The position numbers were made by a program, and so were the translations under genes. The notes below the pieces were generated by a model, which was not told where the DNA came from, did not search any database, and was given only the letters and a program-made list of their open reading frames with translations. Positions 25,157 through 35,008 of a stretch of 64,000 nt of DNA are shown here, in pieces. Origin of the DNA: Williamsia serinedens. GTDB lineage: Bacteria > Actinomycetota > Actinomycetes > Mycobacteriales > Mycobacteriaceae. Position 1 is the stretch's first letter. Every line of letters starts with the position of its first letter. The stretch is from contig NZ_JAMTCG010000002.1 of NCBI RefSeq assembly GCF_024171725.1, positions 434,001-498,000 on the forward strand, given 5' to 3'.

Positions 25157-25888
25157 ATGGCCTCGCAGACCGACCTCGACTTCTGGTTCGACCCCGTGTG
25201 CCCGTTCGCCTGGATGACCAGCAAGTGGGTCCGCAGCGTCGCGCGGCAACGCGACTACACCGTCGGCTGGCGGTTCATCTCCCTGCGACAGCTCAACGCC
25301 GGCGTCGACTACGACAGCCACTTCCCGCCCGAGTACGAGGCGCAGCACACCGCGGGCCTCCGACTGCTGCGGGTCGCGTCGAGCATCCGTGACCGACACG
25401 GCGACGAGGCCGTCGGCCCGTTCTACGAGGCGCTCGGCACGGCGATCTTCGACACCGAGCCCGCCCCCGACGACGCCGAGGGCCAGGCCCGCCGCGGTAC
25501 GCCCGAGTTCGTCGCGCCGATCCTCGCCGGGCTCGACCTGCCGGCCGACCACGCCGACGCCCTCGACGACGCCGGCCGCGACGCAGGGATCCAACAGGAG
25601 ACCGACTGCGCACTGGAACTCACCGGCAAGGACGTCGGCACCCCGATCCTGCAGTTCTCCCCGCCTACGGGGGTCGCGTTCTTCGGCCCGGTGATCAGCC
25701 GACTCCCCGACGACGCCGACGCCCTCGAACTGTGGGACCACGTCATCGGGCTGGCCAGTTTCCCCGGCTTCGCGGAGATGAAGCGGTCACTACGCGAGCG
25801 GCCTCAGCTGCGTGCGTTCGGCGTCGAGCCAGGCACCGAGGGACTCACCGAGGACTGGCACCAAGGGAGTCGTCGGCAGAAGAAATAG
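25157..25888 (+). CDS. DsbA-family protein related to mycothiol-dependent nitroreductase
   Basis: A 243-residue thioredoxin-fold protein with an inserted helical domain. It opens DLDFWFDPVCPFAWMTSKWV, and has GKDVGTPILQF and GVAFFGPVISRLP with the cis-Pro. It resembles M. tuberculosis Rv2466c (mycoredoxin-like, mycothiol-dependent, activates TP053), whose active site is CPWC; here it is C-P-F-A, leaving one cysteine. A single-Cys form can still form a mixed disulfide with mycothiol, or may act more like a GST-kappa isomerase. It is divergent from the Mur-ligase gene by 52 bases, and its end overlaps the convergent symporter gene by 44 bases. Confidence 0.82.
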   Translation: MASQTDLDFWFDPVCPFAWMTSKWVRSVARQRDYTVGWRFISLRQLNAGVDYDSHFPPEYEAQHTAGLRLLRVASSIRDRHGDEAVGPFYEALGTAIFDTEPAPDDAEGQARRGTPEFVAPILAGLDLPADHADALDDAGRDAGIQQETDCALELTGKDVGTPILQFSPPTGVAFFGPVISRLPDDADALELWDHVIGLASFPGFAEMKRSLRERPQLRAFGVEPGTEGLTEDWHQGSRRQKK

Positions 25889-26849
25889 CTGGGTTCTCCC
25901 GCGACAGCCGCGCGGCGTACCAGGCGCACATCATCAGCTGGATCTGGTGGAACACCAACAGCGGCAGCACGATCAGGCCGATCTGTTGGTTCGCGAACAG
26001 CACCGCGGCCATCGGGAGGCCCGTCGCGAGGCTCTTCTTGGTGCCGCAGAACTGGATCGCGACCGCGTCGGCCCGGCCGAAGTGGAACCGTCGGGCCACC
26101 CAGCCGGTCAGGAACAGCATGACCGCGACCAGGACCACGGAGCCGCCGATCACGACGAGGATCTGCCACCAGCGGACGATCGACCAGATGTGTTCGCGCA
26201 CGCCCTCGCTGAAGGCGACGTAGACGACCAGCACGATCGACCCGCGGTCGACGAGCTTGGTGGGTCCCGCGTGACGGGTCAGGAATCCCCCGACGAGCGG
26301 TCGGGCGAGCTGCCCGACGACGAACGGCACCAGGATCTGCAGGACGATCTGCAGGATCGCCGACGCGTCGATGTGGACGCCCGACCCGCCGCTGAGCAGC
26401 GCGACCACCAGCAGCGGGGTCAGGATGACGCCGATCAGGTTCGACGCGGAGGCGCTCACGATCGCGCCGGCGACGTTCCCGCGGGCGATCGAGGTGAACG
26501 CGATCGACGACTGCACCGTCGACGGCAGGAGGCAGAGGAAGACGACACCGAGGGCGAGATCGTCGCCGAGCACCGGGCTCGCCAGCGGGCGCAGCGCGAC
26601 GCCGATGATCGGGAACAGCACGAACGTGAACGCCAGGATCGTCAGGTGCAGACGCCAGTGGGTCAGGCCCTCGAGAGCCTCGCGGGGGTGCATCCGCGCG
26701 CCGTAGAGGAAGAACAGCAGCGCGATCGCGGCGACGACGACCCAGGACATGATGTCGGCGAACACCCCGCGGGCCGGTAGGACCGACGCGACGACGACGG
26801 CGGCGAGGATCGCCAGGATGAAGCCGTCGACGTGGAGCTTCTTCAGCAC
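25845..26849 (-). CDS. Bile-acid:sodium-symporter-family carrier
   Basis: A 334-residue membrane protein with about ten helices of the SBF/BASS (DUF4137-like, YfeH) type. Family segments include LPSTVQSSIAFTSIARGN, SASNLIGVILTPL and QFCGTKKSLATGLPMA. The latter two hold the crossover motifs that bind sodium in BASS structures. The GTG start at 26849 ([10 protein letters not shown]) overlaps the upstream SdpI-like stop by seven bases. It would import an organic anion with Na+; the substrate is unknown. Its 3' end overlaps the convergent DsbA-like gene by 44 bases. Confidence 0.87.
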   Translation of the reverse strand: MLKKLHVDGFILAILAAVVVASVLPARGVFADIMSWVVVAAIALLFFLYGARMHPREALEGLTHWRLHLTILAFTFVLFPIIGVALRPLASPVLGDDLALGVVFLCLLPSTVQSSIAFTSIARGNVAGAIVSASASNLIGVILTPLLVVALLSGGSGVHIDASAILQIVLQILVPFVVGQLARPLVGGFLTRHAGPTKLVDRGSIVLVVYVAFSEGVREHIWSIVRWWQILVVIGGSVVLVAVMLFLTGWVARRFHFGRADAVAIQFCGTKKSLATGLPMAAVLFANQQIGLIVLPLLVFHQIQLMMCAWYAARLSRENPAISSADDSLGASPR

Positions 26850-27286
26850 CGCGCGGCAGGGTCGGCAGCGGTCCCGCATGCTCCGGCGAGCACACAGCTG
26901 CCGCATCCGCCCGTCCCGCACGACGACTCCTCGTCATCCGCGTCGGGCACGCGCATGGCGGCCCGCAGCCCGAAGGACGCGGCGGCACCCACGATGACCA
27001 ATGCGGCGACCACCGCGACGGCGGCGAACACGGTGCCGGTCACCGAACCCGCCGCGAGGCCGAGGACGGCACCGAGGGCCGCGATCAGCCCGGCCCCGAG
27101 CAGGCCGGGTCCGGCGACGGCGTGGGTCGCGCGGAACGCGTCGTCGGAGCGGAGGGTGACCGGGGTGCGGATGCCGACGAAGCGGTTCCGCGGCAGGCGG
27201 CGCGTCACACCGAGCGCACCGACCACGAGGACGACGACGGCCAGAACGGCGTCGAGGACTCCCAGGACGAGGGCTGCGGTGGTCAC
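26843..27286 (-). CDS. SdpI-family-like membrane protein with Cys-rich tail
   Basis: A 147-residue protein with three hydrophobic helices. The loop [26 protein letters not shown] matches the SdpI/YhfL family signature (N-x-x-G-I-R-T-P-x-T-L-x-S). It ends in an unusual tail with five cysteines (C-x4-C-x2-C-x5-C, then a final Cys), which could bind a metal or form disulfides. In Bacillus SdpI gives immunity to a killing factor, but actinobacterial members are uncharacterised. The GTG at 27286 is 68 bases from the divergent leuS start. Confidence 0.75.
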   Translation of the reverse strand: MTTAALVLGVLDAVLAVVVLVVGALGVTRRLPRNRFVGIRTPVTLRSDDAFRATHAVAGPGLLGAGLIAALGAVLGLAAGSVTGTVFAAVAVVAALVIVGAAASFGLRAAMRVPDADDEESSCGTGGCGSCVLAGACGTAADPAARC

Positions 27287-27354
27287 CGACCCAGGATACG
27301 AGGCGCCCGCGACCGGGGGTCTGCGGGCCTGTGGCCACGCTTTACGCTGGTCAG

Positions 27355-30186
27355 GTGACAAGCGACACCACCTCTGCCACCGGCCACCGCTACACCGCGG
27401 CGGTGGCCGGCGACATCGAGGCCCGCTGGCAGCGGATCTGGACCGAGCGGGGCACCTTCGAGGCGCCCAATCCGGTCGGACCGCTCGCGGGTGATCTCGG
27501 CGGCACCACCGAGAAGTTGTTCGTGCAGGACATGTTCCCCTACCCGTCCGGCTCGGGGCTGCACGTCGGCCACCCGCTGGGCTTCATCGCCAGCGACGTG
27601 TACGCCCGCTTCCACCGGATGATCGGCGTCAACGTCCTCCACACGATGGGCTTCGACGCGTTCGGGCTGCCCGCCGAGCAGTACGCCGTCCAGACGGGCA
27701 CGCACCCGCGCACCACCACCGAGGCGAACGTCGAGCGCTACCTCGCCCAGATCCGTCGCCTCGGTCTGGGTCACGACGAGCGCCGTCGGGTGTCGACCAC
27801 CGACGTCGACTTCTACAAGTGGACGCAGTGGATCTTCCTGCAGATCCACGGTGCCTGGTACGACGAGGACGCGAACCGCGCCCGACCGGTCGCCGAGCTG
27901 ATCGCCGAGTTCGACGCCGGGACCCGCGTTCCCGCCGACGGGTCGGTGTGGGCCGAACTCGACGACGCCGCGAAGGCGGCCGTCGTGGACTCGTACCGTC
28001 TCGTCTACCAGTCCGACTCGATGGTCAACTGGTGTCCCGGGCTGGGCACCGTGTTGGCCAACGAGGAGGTCACGGCCGACGGGCGCAGCGATCGCGGCAA
28101 CTTCCCGGTGTTCCGGAAGCGGCTGCGGCAGTGGATGATGCGCATCACCGCCTACTCCGACCGCCTGCTCGACGATCTCGAGCTGCTCGACTGGCCGGAC
28201 AAGGTGAAGTCGATGCAGCAGAACTGGATCGGGCGATCCCGCGGTGCGCGCGTGTCGTTCTCGGTCCCCGGCGTGGACACCCCGATCGAGGTGTTCACCA
28301 CTCGTCCCGACACGCTGTTCGGCGCCACCTACATGGTGCTCGCGCCCGAGCACGATCTGGTCGACCGGATCGTCGCCGACGCCTGGCCCGCGGACGTCGA
28401 CGCCCGCTGGACCGGTGGTGCCGCGTCCCCGGCCGACGCCGTCGCCGCCTATCGCGCGTCGGTCGCCGCCAAGTCGGACCTCGAGCGCCAGGAGAACAAG
28501 GAGAAGACCGGCGTCTTCACCGGCGCGTTCGCGGTGAACCCCGTGAACGGCGAACGGGTCCCGGTGTTCATCGCCGACTACGTGCTGATCGGCTACGGCA
28601 CCGGCGCGATCATGGCGGTCCCCGCGCACGACGGACGTGACTTCGAGTTCGCGACCGCGTTCGGTCTGCCCATCGTCGAGGTCATCGGGTCCGACGAGGG
28701 TGTCGCGGAGGCCGCCTTCGTGGGCGACGGACCACTGGTGAACTCCGGATTCCTGGACGGGATGCGCGTCGACGAGGCCAAAGCCGCCATCATCGACCGT
28801 CTCGAGGCCGACGGGACCGGCACGGGCACAGTGCAGTACAAGTTGCGTGACTGGCTCTTCGCGCGCCAGCGGTACTGGGGAGAGCCCTTCCCCATCGTCT
28901 ACGACGATGCGGGACAGGCCCATCAGATCCCCGAGTCACAATTGCCGGTCGAGCTGCCCGAGGTCGACGACTTCGCGCCGGTCTCGTTCGACCCCGACGA
29001 CGCGGACAGCGTCCCCTCTCCCCCGCTGGCGAAGGCGACCGACTGGGTGAACGTCGAACTCGATCTGGGTGACGGACTGCAGCACTACACCCGCGACACC
29101 AACGTGATGCCCCAGTGGGCGGGCAGCTCCTGGTACCAGCTGCGCTACATCGACCCGACCGACGAGAACCGGTTCTGCGAACCGGAGAACGAGCAGTACT
29201 GGATGGGTCCGCGCCCGGATCTGCACGGGGAGAACGACCCCGGTGGACTGGACCTGTACATCGGCGGCGTCGAGCACGCGGTGCTGCACCTGCTGTACGC
29301 GCGGTTCTGGCACAAGGTCCTCTACGACCTGGGCCACGTCTCGAGCATCGAGCCGTATCGGAAGCTCTACAACCAGGGCATGATCCAGGCTTTCGCCTAC
29401 ACCGACGCGCGCGGGATCTACGTGCCGGCCGAGGAGGTCGAGGAGCGCGACGGCGGCTTCTTCTTCCAGGGCCAGCCGGTCCGCCGCGAGTACGGGAAGA
29501 TGGGCAAGTCGCTCAAGAACTCCGTTGCGCCCGACGACATCTGCCGGGACTACGGTGCGGATACCCTGCGTGTCTACGAGCTGTCGATGGGTCCGCTGGA
29601 CCAGTCGCGTCCGTGGGCGACGAAGGACGTCGTCGGCGCGCAGCGGTTCCTGCAGCGCGTGTGGCGGCTCGTCGTCGACGAGGAGTCCGGCTCGGTGCGG
29701 CTGACGGACGACGCCCCGGCCGACGAGACGGCGAAGACGTTGCACCGCACCATCGCCGGCGTGCGCGACGACTACGCGGCGCTGCGGTTCAACACCGCGA
29801 TCGCGAAGCTCATCGAGTACACGAACCACCTCACCAAGCAGTACCCGGACGGCGCACCGCGGGATGCGGTGTCGCCCCTGGTCTCGATGGTCGCGCCGGT
29901 GGCCCCGCACCTCGCCGAGGAGTTGTGGTCGGCTCTCGGACATGACGAGTCGCTCGCACACGGGCCGTTCCCCGTCGCCGACGAGTCGCTGCTCGTCGAG
30001 GACACCGTGGAGATCCCGGTGCAGGTGAAGGGCAAGGTGCGCAGCAGGATCACCGTCGCGGCCGAGGCCGATGAGGCGACCGTCGTCGGTGCTGCGCTGG
30101 CAGACGACAAGATCGCCGCCTTGCTCGACGGCGAGCCGCGCAAGGTGATCTATGTTCCCGGCCGCATGGTGAACGTCGTCCCCTGA
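27355..30186 (+). CDS. leuS: Leucyl-tRNA synthetase
   Basis: A 943-residue class I synthetase charging tRNA-Leu. It has the HIGH motif as H-V-G-H in [16 protein letters not shown] (residues 62-76) and KMGKS at about 715-719. Between them lie the CP1 editing domain with [15 protein letters not shown] and a [18 protein letters not shown] loop. The C-terminal anticodon domain ends [11 protein letters not shown]. The GTG start at 27355 is preferred because earlier codons lie in the promoter gap, but an in-frame GTG at 27331 exists. The AT-rich two-gene island begins directly downstream. Confidence 0.97.
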   Translation: MTSDTTSATGHRYTAAVAGDIEARWQRIWTERGTFEAPNPVGPLAGDLGGTTEKLFVQDMFPYPSGSGLHVGHPLGFIASDVYARFHRMIGVNVLHTMGFDAFGLPAEQYAVQTGTHPRTTTEANVERYLAQIRRLGLGHDERRRVSTTDVDFYKWTQWIFLQIHGAWYDEDANRARPVAELIAEFDAGTRVPADGSVWAELDDAAKAAVVDSYRLVYQSDSMVNWCPGLGTVLANEEVTADGRSDRGNFPVFRKRLRQWMMRITAYSDRLLDDLELLDWPDKVKSMQQNWIGRSRGARVSFSVPGVDTPIEVFTTRPDTLFGATYMVLAPEHDLVDRIVADAWPADVDARWTGGAASPADAVAAYRASVAAKSDLERQENKEKTGVFTGAFAVNPVNGERVPVFIADYVLIGYGTGAIMAVPAHDGRDFEFATAFGLPIVEVIGSDEGVAEAAFVGDGPLVNSGFLDGMRVDEAKAAIIDRLEADGTGTGTVQYKLRDWLFARQRYWGEPFPIVYDDAGQAHQIPESQLPVELPEVDDFAPVSFDPDDADSVPSPPLAKATDWVNVELDLGDGLQHYTRDTNVMPQWAGSSWYQLRYIDPTDENRFCEPENEQYWMGPRPDLHGENDPGGLDLYIGGVEHAVLHLLYARFWHKVLYDLGHVSSIEPYRKLYNQGMIQAFAYTDARGIYVPAEEVEERDGGFFFQGQPVRREYGKMGKSLKNSVAPDDICRDYGADTLRVYELSMGPLDQSRPWATKDVVGAQRFLQRVWRLVVDEESGSVRLTDDAPADETAKTLHRTIAGVRDDYAALRFNTAIAKLIEYTNHLTKQYPDGAPRDAVSPLVSMVAPVAPHLAEELWSALGHDESLAHGPFPVADESLLVEDTVEIPVQVKGKVRSRITVAAEADEATVVGAALADDKIAALLDGEPRKVIYVPGRMVNVVP

Positions 30187-30268
30187 GTGATTCACAAATT
30201 GCAGATGCGGGCGCGCTGCTCAAAAGCCGCGGGCTACTCTGGCGAGATCGTTGGGGGGAGCAGGAGCA

Positions 30269-31591
30269 TTGAGTTCGACGAAGCATGTGCGTACTGAACT
30301 CGACAGCAACTTTGTCCTGATTAGAGCACAGGCGGGAGCATCTAGAACATTAATCGTATTCGTCCACGGACTCGGGGGGAGCGAAGATACCTGGGCGAAG
30401 TTCCCCGAACTGGCTATCGATGGGCTGGGCGGCGCCTCCAAAGATTCGGCCATCTTTCGCTACTACAAGGGAGCCAAATCCCTACTTCGCCGACGCCCTT
30501 CGCCACAAGTTAGGTCGCGTCAATTAGCGAACCATCTCACACAAGTTGCGAATGATTACCAAGAAATCTATTTGGTCGGTCACAGCCTGGGCGGCTTAAT
30601 AGCCGAGGATGCGGTACGCCGATTCCACCAGCAGAAGAAGGGGAGCTACCCTGAAGTCGGAATTATCGCCGGTGTTATCGTCTTCGGCAGCCCTAGACTC
30701 GGCTCGAAGTGGGTCCGCAGTTGGTCGGCCATCGCACTAAGGGAGTCGTTCTACCTCCGACGACACTCGGGTATACAAGGCGATATTGAGGAATTCTTCA
30801 GTAATCACGTTAATGTTGATATTGATGTGGCGCCGTCGAATGGGAAGGTACAAATTCCGCGTTTCGTGTGCGCCGGGACAAAGGACCGGATGGTCGATGA
30901 ATTAAGTGCAACTTTCGGGGTGCGCGAGGCGCAAATTAAGCTTCTCGATTGTGGCCATAAAAAGTTGGTGAAGCCTGAAACCGCGGACTCGCCATCTGCT
31001 GCATGGCTTGGTGGCGTAATTCGTGAAATTTCTAGCCGCCGGCAGGAATGGTATGCATCCCTAGCCGAAAAGGCTAACAAGCCCCCAATGGCGAGCCAGA
31101 ATCTACCTGGTCCGCTAGTCCTTGTGACTGAGGTAAATTCTGATATTGACCTTACTGATTGGGTGGATGTGTATAACGAAGTTCGTAACCGACTTACAAC
31201 CGAAGCGGTGGTTTTTGTCGATCGGATAGCCGCTCCCGCCGGCATGGACGCATCCATACTTGTGGCGATTCAGCGACCTGACCGTTTAGTCAACGACATA
31301 TACCAGCCAACTCCGCTTCTGCAGAGACTCGATCAAAGGTTTCGTACTCGAACAGTATCGCTTATGGTGGCCGCGCCAAACACCCCGGCGGTGCAAAAGC
31401 TAGCCGCTGTAAAAGAAATTCTTCATGACGCGGCAAGTGATGGTTCTGCTCATCGGCTAGCAGTCAAGGAGTTCTCTGACGTTGAGAGTTTCGGTGATGG
31501 CCTACTCCGGTGGTTCACCGGCATAGTTGCCGCCGATCCCCGGCGTCGTCAGCTCATTTACGCCAACAGCGAAGGAAGGGATCGGCTGTGA
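30269..31591 (+). CDS. Alpha/beta-hydrolase with unknown C-terminal region (foreign island)
   Basis: A 440-residue protein beginning at TTG, with GGGGGGAG eight bases upstream. The N-terminal part (about 1-255) is a PGAP1/lipase-like alpha/beta-hydrolase: oxyanion region LIVFVHGLGGSEDTW, nucleophile elbow G-H-S-L-G-G (Ser near 106), probable acid Asp near 206 in CAGTKDRMVD, and His near 230 in LDCGHKKLV. Residues 275-440 contain alternating strands (PLVLVTEV, AVVFVDRI, ASILVAI, TVSLMVAAP) and match no family I recognise. There is no signal peptide. Codon use is far more A/T rich than the flanks. The stop overlaps the next gene by four bases, so the pair is coupled. It is a possible toxic or nucleotide-, lipid- or protein-cleaving effector; the substrate is unknown. 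Confidence 0.78.
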   Translation: MSSTKHVRTELDSNFVLIRAQAGASRTLIVFVHGLGGSEDTWAKFPELAIDGLGGASKDSAIFRYYKGAKSLLRRRPSPQVRSRQLANHLTQVANDYQEIYLVGHSLGGLIAEDAVRRFHQQKKGSYPEVGIIAGVIVFGSPRLGSKWVRSWSAIALRESFYLRRHSGIQGDIEEFFSNHVNVDIDVAPSNGKVQIPRFVCAGTKDRMVDELSATFGVREAQIKLLDCGHKKLVKPETADSPSAAWLGGVIREISSRRQEWYASLAEKANKPPMASQNLPGPLVLVTEVNSDIDLTDWVDVYNEVRNRLTTEAVVFVDRIAAPAGMDASILVAIQRPDRLVNDIYQPTPLLQRLDQRFRTRTVSLMVAAPNTPAVQKLAAVKEILHDAASDGSAHRLAVKEFSDVESFGDGLLRWFTGIVAADPRRRQLIYANSEGRDRL

Positions 31592-34038
31592 GTTTAGAAT
31601 GGCTAGCGGCGTTGATAAGCCCACACGAGATCGCGCCTCATCCAAATTTCTCGAATGACGACAATTTGTCTAGGCCGCCCGCCGTTCTCGCCGCGATCGT
31701 GCTCGGCCAAAATCCATGGGGACGTGCGCAATTACGCGCACTCGCGTCGGACGAACCCCATCACGAAATGCCAGAATACTTGCACGCCGCCCTTCAGTCA
31801 CTCGACTTTCGCGAACAGCATCTGGGCATTGAAAGTCTGTCTAGCCACTTAGAGTCGGAAAGTCAGACCGCTGAAACAGTCCCCGAATGCTGCGCTCTTG
31901 CCATCTTTGTTTCGGCTTGTCTGGCAGAGCTGGAAGACTATGACCAGTGCGAACAAATCCTTACGTCTCAGTTGCAGCACCTCGAGGCGCTTAACGACTC
32001 CCATGAATCTAGAGTCTGGCGGAGTGCCTTGCTTGCGCAAAGGGGTCTGCGAAGACTTGACGCTGGTCTTTCGCCAATTTCTGACGCCAAGCTGGCGTAT
32101 GAGATTTTAGAAACCGTAGATTCGCGGCAGTGCGCTGATTTTCCGACCAACTCGGGAACGGGCGAACCGCCTCACATAATAGTTTCTCGAATGGTCGCGG
32201 CCCTGCAACGGTCGGCGTGGAGCCTGTCGCCCGGACAGTTCTGGACCGAAAACGCCGGTACGGCCAATTCCAGTCTCTCGAATAACCCATTTGACTCCAT
32301 TTTCGCTCGGATACGCTCTCCTCGATCTGAGTTACTATTGACCATCAGTCGCGACGCCGCAAATGAGTACGAACGGCTCGTCGAGGATAAATTCGGCGAC
32401 ATTGTTCCAAGCAGCGCAACGACAATTGGTCGAACACGGCCGGATATCTTCTACTCATTGCTCCGCTATGAATTGCTTGGGCATCAAGCGTCGAGGGAGA
32501 CTAGGAAGGAGCTGGCATTATTCAGAGTTGTTCAGGCCGAAAGGCCGTTCTCCGTTGAATTCGCCGAGGATATTCTTCGCCTACTCCGACGTTCTGGCGA
32601 CGATAAGACGCTATCTCGATTCGTGAGGGCATTGCGTTCGTCCGGGCCATTGGCGGCCGTCACTAGGGATGCGCGACAGATAGTTAGAACACGCCGGAGG
32701 TTGGGCAACGTTGATGTTGCGGAGTTGTCCGTTTTAAAGCACTCTGCGGACTTAATGACTGCAGACGACGCGCGCGCGGCATTCGATCTGGTGGCGAACG
32801 AAGTCGAGCACGGCGAATCCAGGATGGTGGGCAGGTGGCGGCATGAAACGACCTGGGCGGAGGCGGCTTGGACCACCTTGGCCACGCTGGCGAACACGGT
32901 CGGAGAGGCCGACCGTATTGCAGCAACACTTGCGGATGTGGCGACGCAGTATTCTTCCGATGAGCTGTGGGATCGCCTGATCGGCCGCGCCCTGAACATA
33001 CTGGACGTAACGCGTCCGGCCACGGGTGCTGTCGCGGAAAGCTGGAAGTCGGCCCTGGGTCGGAATGCCGATATCGGTCGAGCCACGATGCGCGCCTATC
33101 TGCAGTTGACCAGAAGTGAAGACCTGCTTAGCGAACGCCTCGAGGGCACACCGTCGGATCTCTCCGACGTAGTAGAACTATTTAACGCAACTATTGCACT
33201 CGGCCGGGACTTTCCGAACTCAAAACTTCGAGTGTCGAAGCGCCTGGCGTCGGAGAAGCTTTATCAGATCCGTAGCAACGCGCGCCAGGGACAGTTCTCG
33301 GGTTGGGCTTACGATCCGGGTGAGATAGCTACTTTGCTTTTGATCGAGGACCCCGACGAAGAATATTGCGGCGAGGTGCTCGACTTCATCTTTGACGCCA
33401 ACGTCCCCCGGAACGATCGTTCCGTAGCATTAGGTCGGCTGGCCCGCGAGACGCCATCAATTCCGGCTAATGTCCTCGCCACTTACGCGGAACGGGTCAC
33501 CCAGCTCGTTAATCAACGATCGCCGGTTTCGATGTTCGGCGATCCGGATTCCGAAGTATTCATTTCCGCATTAGAATTCGCCATCGCGTATCAATTGTTG
33601 TCGCCTGATGAGGTTGCCCACTATCTCACGCTCTTGTCCGCGTCTCCTTCGCTTACCACTCGCCGAGATGGGTGCGTTGCCCTTGCTGAGGCTGTAAGGA
33701 TCGAATTCCGTCCGGAACTGTTGTGGATTTTAGTAAGGCTTTCCTATGATGAAGACGCTGAGGTACGGGCGTCCAGCGCGAGAGGAATAATTCAATCTCT
33801 GTCTCGAGACGGCTCGCCGTCAGGACGGATCCTAGAACGCATCGAGGCGCTGAGTCGCGAGGACGGTATGGCCATGCCCTTTGCAATCGTCCGGGAGCTG
33901 CGATTAGTTCGCGGTAAATTCGCTGCATCGAAAGATTTTCAGACGGTGGTCTACGGAATTCTTGATCGCTACAGAAGTGGACACATGTCGGAGCAAGTCA
34001 GACGTGCAGCGCGCGAACTCATTACTCAGTGGGCTTGA
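31588..34038 (+). CDS. Large helical-repeat (HEAT/TPR-like) protein (foreign island)
   Basis: An 816-residue protein from GTG 31588, with AAGGAAGG about eight bases upstream. It is almost entirely amphipathic helices with no membrane segment, P-loop or nuclease motif. Residues 85-165 (CALAIFVSACLAELEDYDQCEQIL and so on) look TPR-like. A HEAT-like repeat lies near 689-740 (PELLWILVRLSYDEDAEVRASSARGIIQSL). Such superhelices act as sensors or scaffolds, so it probably binds and controls the hydrolase made from the same message. Composition is as foreign as its partner's. I do not recognise the family. Confidence 0.75.
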   Translation: MSLEWLAALISPHEIAPHPNFSNDDNLSRPPAVLAAIVLGQNPWGRAQLRALASDEPHHEMPEYLHAALQSLDFREQHLGIESLSSHLESESQTAETVPECCALAIFVSACLAELEDYDQCEQILTSQLQHLEALNDSHESRVWRSALLAQRGLRRLDAGLSPISDAKLAYEILETVDSRQCADFPTNSGTGEPPHIIVSRMVAALQRSAWSLSPGQFWTENAGTANSSLSNNPFDSIFARIRSPRSELLLTISRDAANEYERLVEDKFGDIVPSSATTIGRTRPDIFYSLLRYELLGHQASRETRKELALFRVVQAERPFSVEFAEDILRLLRRSGDDKTLSRFVRALRSSGPLAAVTRDARQIVRTRRRLGNVDVAELSVLKHSADLMTADDARAAFDLVANEVEHGESRMVGRWRHETTWAEAAWTTLATLANTVGEADRIAATLADVATQYSSDELWDRLIGRALNILDVTRPATGAVAESWKSALGRNADIGRATMRAYLQLTRSEDLLSERLEGTPSDLSDVVELFNATIALGRDFPNSKLRVSKRLASEKLYQIRSNARQGQFSGWAYDPGEIATLLLIEDPDEEYCGEVLDFIFDANVPRNDRSVALGRLARETPSIPANVLATYAERVTQLVNQRSPVSMFGDPDSEVFISALEFAIAYQLLSPDEVAHYLTLLSASPSLTTRRDGCVALAEAVRIEFRPELLWILVRLSYDEDAEVRASSARGIIQSLSRDGSPSGRILERIEALSREDGMAMPFAIVRELRLVRGKFAASKDFQTVVYGILDRYRSGHMSEQVRRAARELITQWA

Positions 34039-34064
34039 CCTGATAATGCACTGGGGGGATCCTT

Positions 34065-34193
34065 ATGCGCGTCGGCGGTTGTCCGGCGTTGATCCCAGAA
34101 GTGCGCAGCGACGACGCCGATCGTCGCCGGGTCGAACTACGGGTCGAGACCGCGTTCCTTCTGGGACTCGCAGTCGCAGTGCGGGTCCCTTGA
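34065..34193 (+). CDS. Possible 42-residue small protein at the island edge
   Basis: ATG 34065 is preceded by GGGGGGAT with seven-base spacing, a better ribosome site than most in the window. The reading frame runs 42 codons, Arg/Asp rich at first and then with a hydrophobic end, FLLGLAVAVRV. GC is back to native level here, so it may be a remnant at the right junction rather than part of the island. The remainder of the 273-base gap to 34312 shows no gene. Confidence 0.3.
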   Translation: MRVGGCPALIPEVRSDDADRRRVELRVETAFLLGLAVAVRVP

Positions 34194-34311
34194 GGATGAG
34201 GATCGCTCATACCAGCCTTCGAGAAGTCGGAGAAGACGGGGAATCACGCTTATCGGACATACGCGCAGAGTCTCAGGCGCTGCAGTCGCCGGACCGACAG
34301 ACTCTTTGTCT

Positions 34312-35007
34312 GTGACGAGAGGTGTGGCGACGGCGTCGACGCCGCGGTTCGTGTTGATCCTCATCGGCGTGGGCGGCTTCCTCGACGCGTACACATACCT
34401 GACGCGCGGGGGAGTGTTCGCGAACACGCAGACCGGCAACGTCATCCTGCTCGCGACGTCGAGCGCCGCGGGCGAGTGGCACCGCGCTGTCGCCCACCTG
34501 TGGTCGATCCTGGCGTTCGTCGTCGGTGTCCTGGTGGCGACGATGCTGCGGACGTGGTGGCGTGACGCGACCAGCGCGTCACTGCTGTTGTCCGTGACGC
34601 TCGCGCAGGCCGTCGTCCTGGGGCTCGTTGCCGCCGTCCCGGCTTCCTGGCCGAACGTGGTCGTCACTGTGCCGATCGCCTTCGTCGCGGCGATGCAGAT
34701 GGAACTCTTCCGGTCGATCGGTGGTTTGCCCATCATCACCATCGCGACGACCGGCAACCTGATGCGTTTCGTCGAGTCGGTGCATGCGGTGATCACCCAG
34801 CGCGACAGCGACAGTCGTCGTCGGTGTGCGCTCTACTCCGCGGTCGTCGCTGCGTTCGCCGGGGGAGCGGTGGTCGGTGCCGTGATCTCCCGGTGGCTCG
34901 GCACTCCTGCGGTCGCCGTGTGCGGGGGGGCGATGGTCGTCGTCGCGCTGATGGTCCTGTACGACGCCCGTCAGATCGACGGCGACGCAGCAGAACCCGA
35001 GGGGTGA
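34312..35007 (+). CDS. YoaK/DUF1275 family membrane protein
   Basis: A 231-residue protein with six or seven hydrophobic helices. The N-terminal GVGGFLDAYTYLTRGGVFANTQTGNVILLA is the DUF1275 signature, and a second one, MQMELFRSIGGLPIITIATTGNLMRFVES, follows in the fourth helix. The family is related to SLC26-like membrane folds, and its function is unknown. GTG 34312 is used; a TTG two codons earlier is possible. It is the first clearly native gene right of the island. Confidence 0.85.
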   Translation: MTRGVATASTPRFVLILIGVGGFLDAYTYLTRGGVFANTQTGNVILLATSSAAGEWHRAVAHLWSILAFVVGVLVATMLRTWWRDATSASLLLSVTLAQAVVLGLVAAVPASWPNVVVTVPIAFVAAMQMELFRSIGGLPIITIATTGNLMRFVESVHAVITQRDSDSRRRCALYSAVVAAFAGGAVVGAVISRWLGTPAVAVCGGAMVVVALMVLYDARQIDGDAAEPEG

Positions 35008-35008
35008 C

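Noticed and set aside
27283-28923. 546-codon antisense frame opposite leuS
   Set aside because: Translation is His/Val/Gly/Asp rich with no recognisable domain, while the plus strand encodes clear LeuS motifs throughout.
30187-30268. Attachment site or terminal repeat at the left edge of the island
   Set aside because: No tRNA gene, integrase, transposase or convincing direct repeat with the right edge (34039-34311) could be found by eye.
34137-34210. Minus-strand tail reading D-P-H-C-D-C-E-S-Q-K-E-R-G-L-D-P as a truncated gene at the island edge
   Set aside because: Intriguing Cys/His spacing, but too short and without an upstream domain. It cannot be told from chance.
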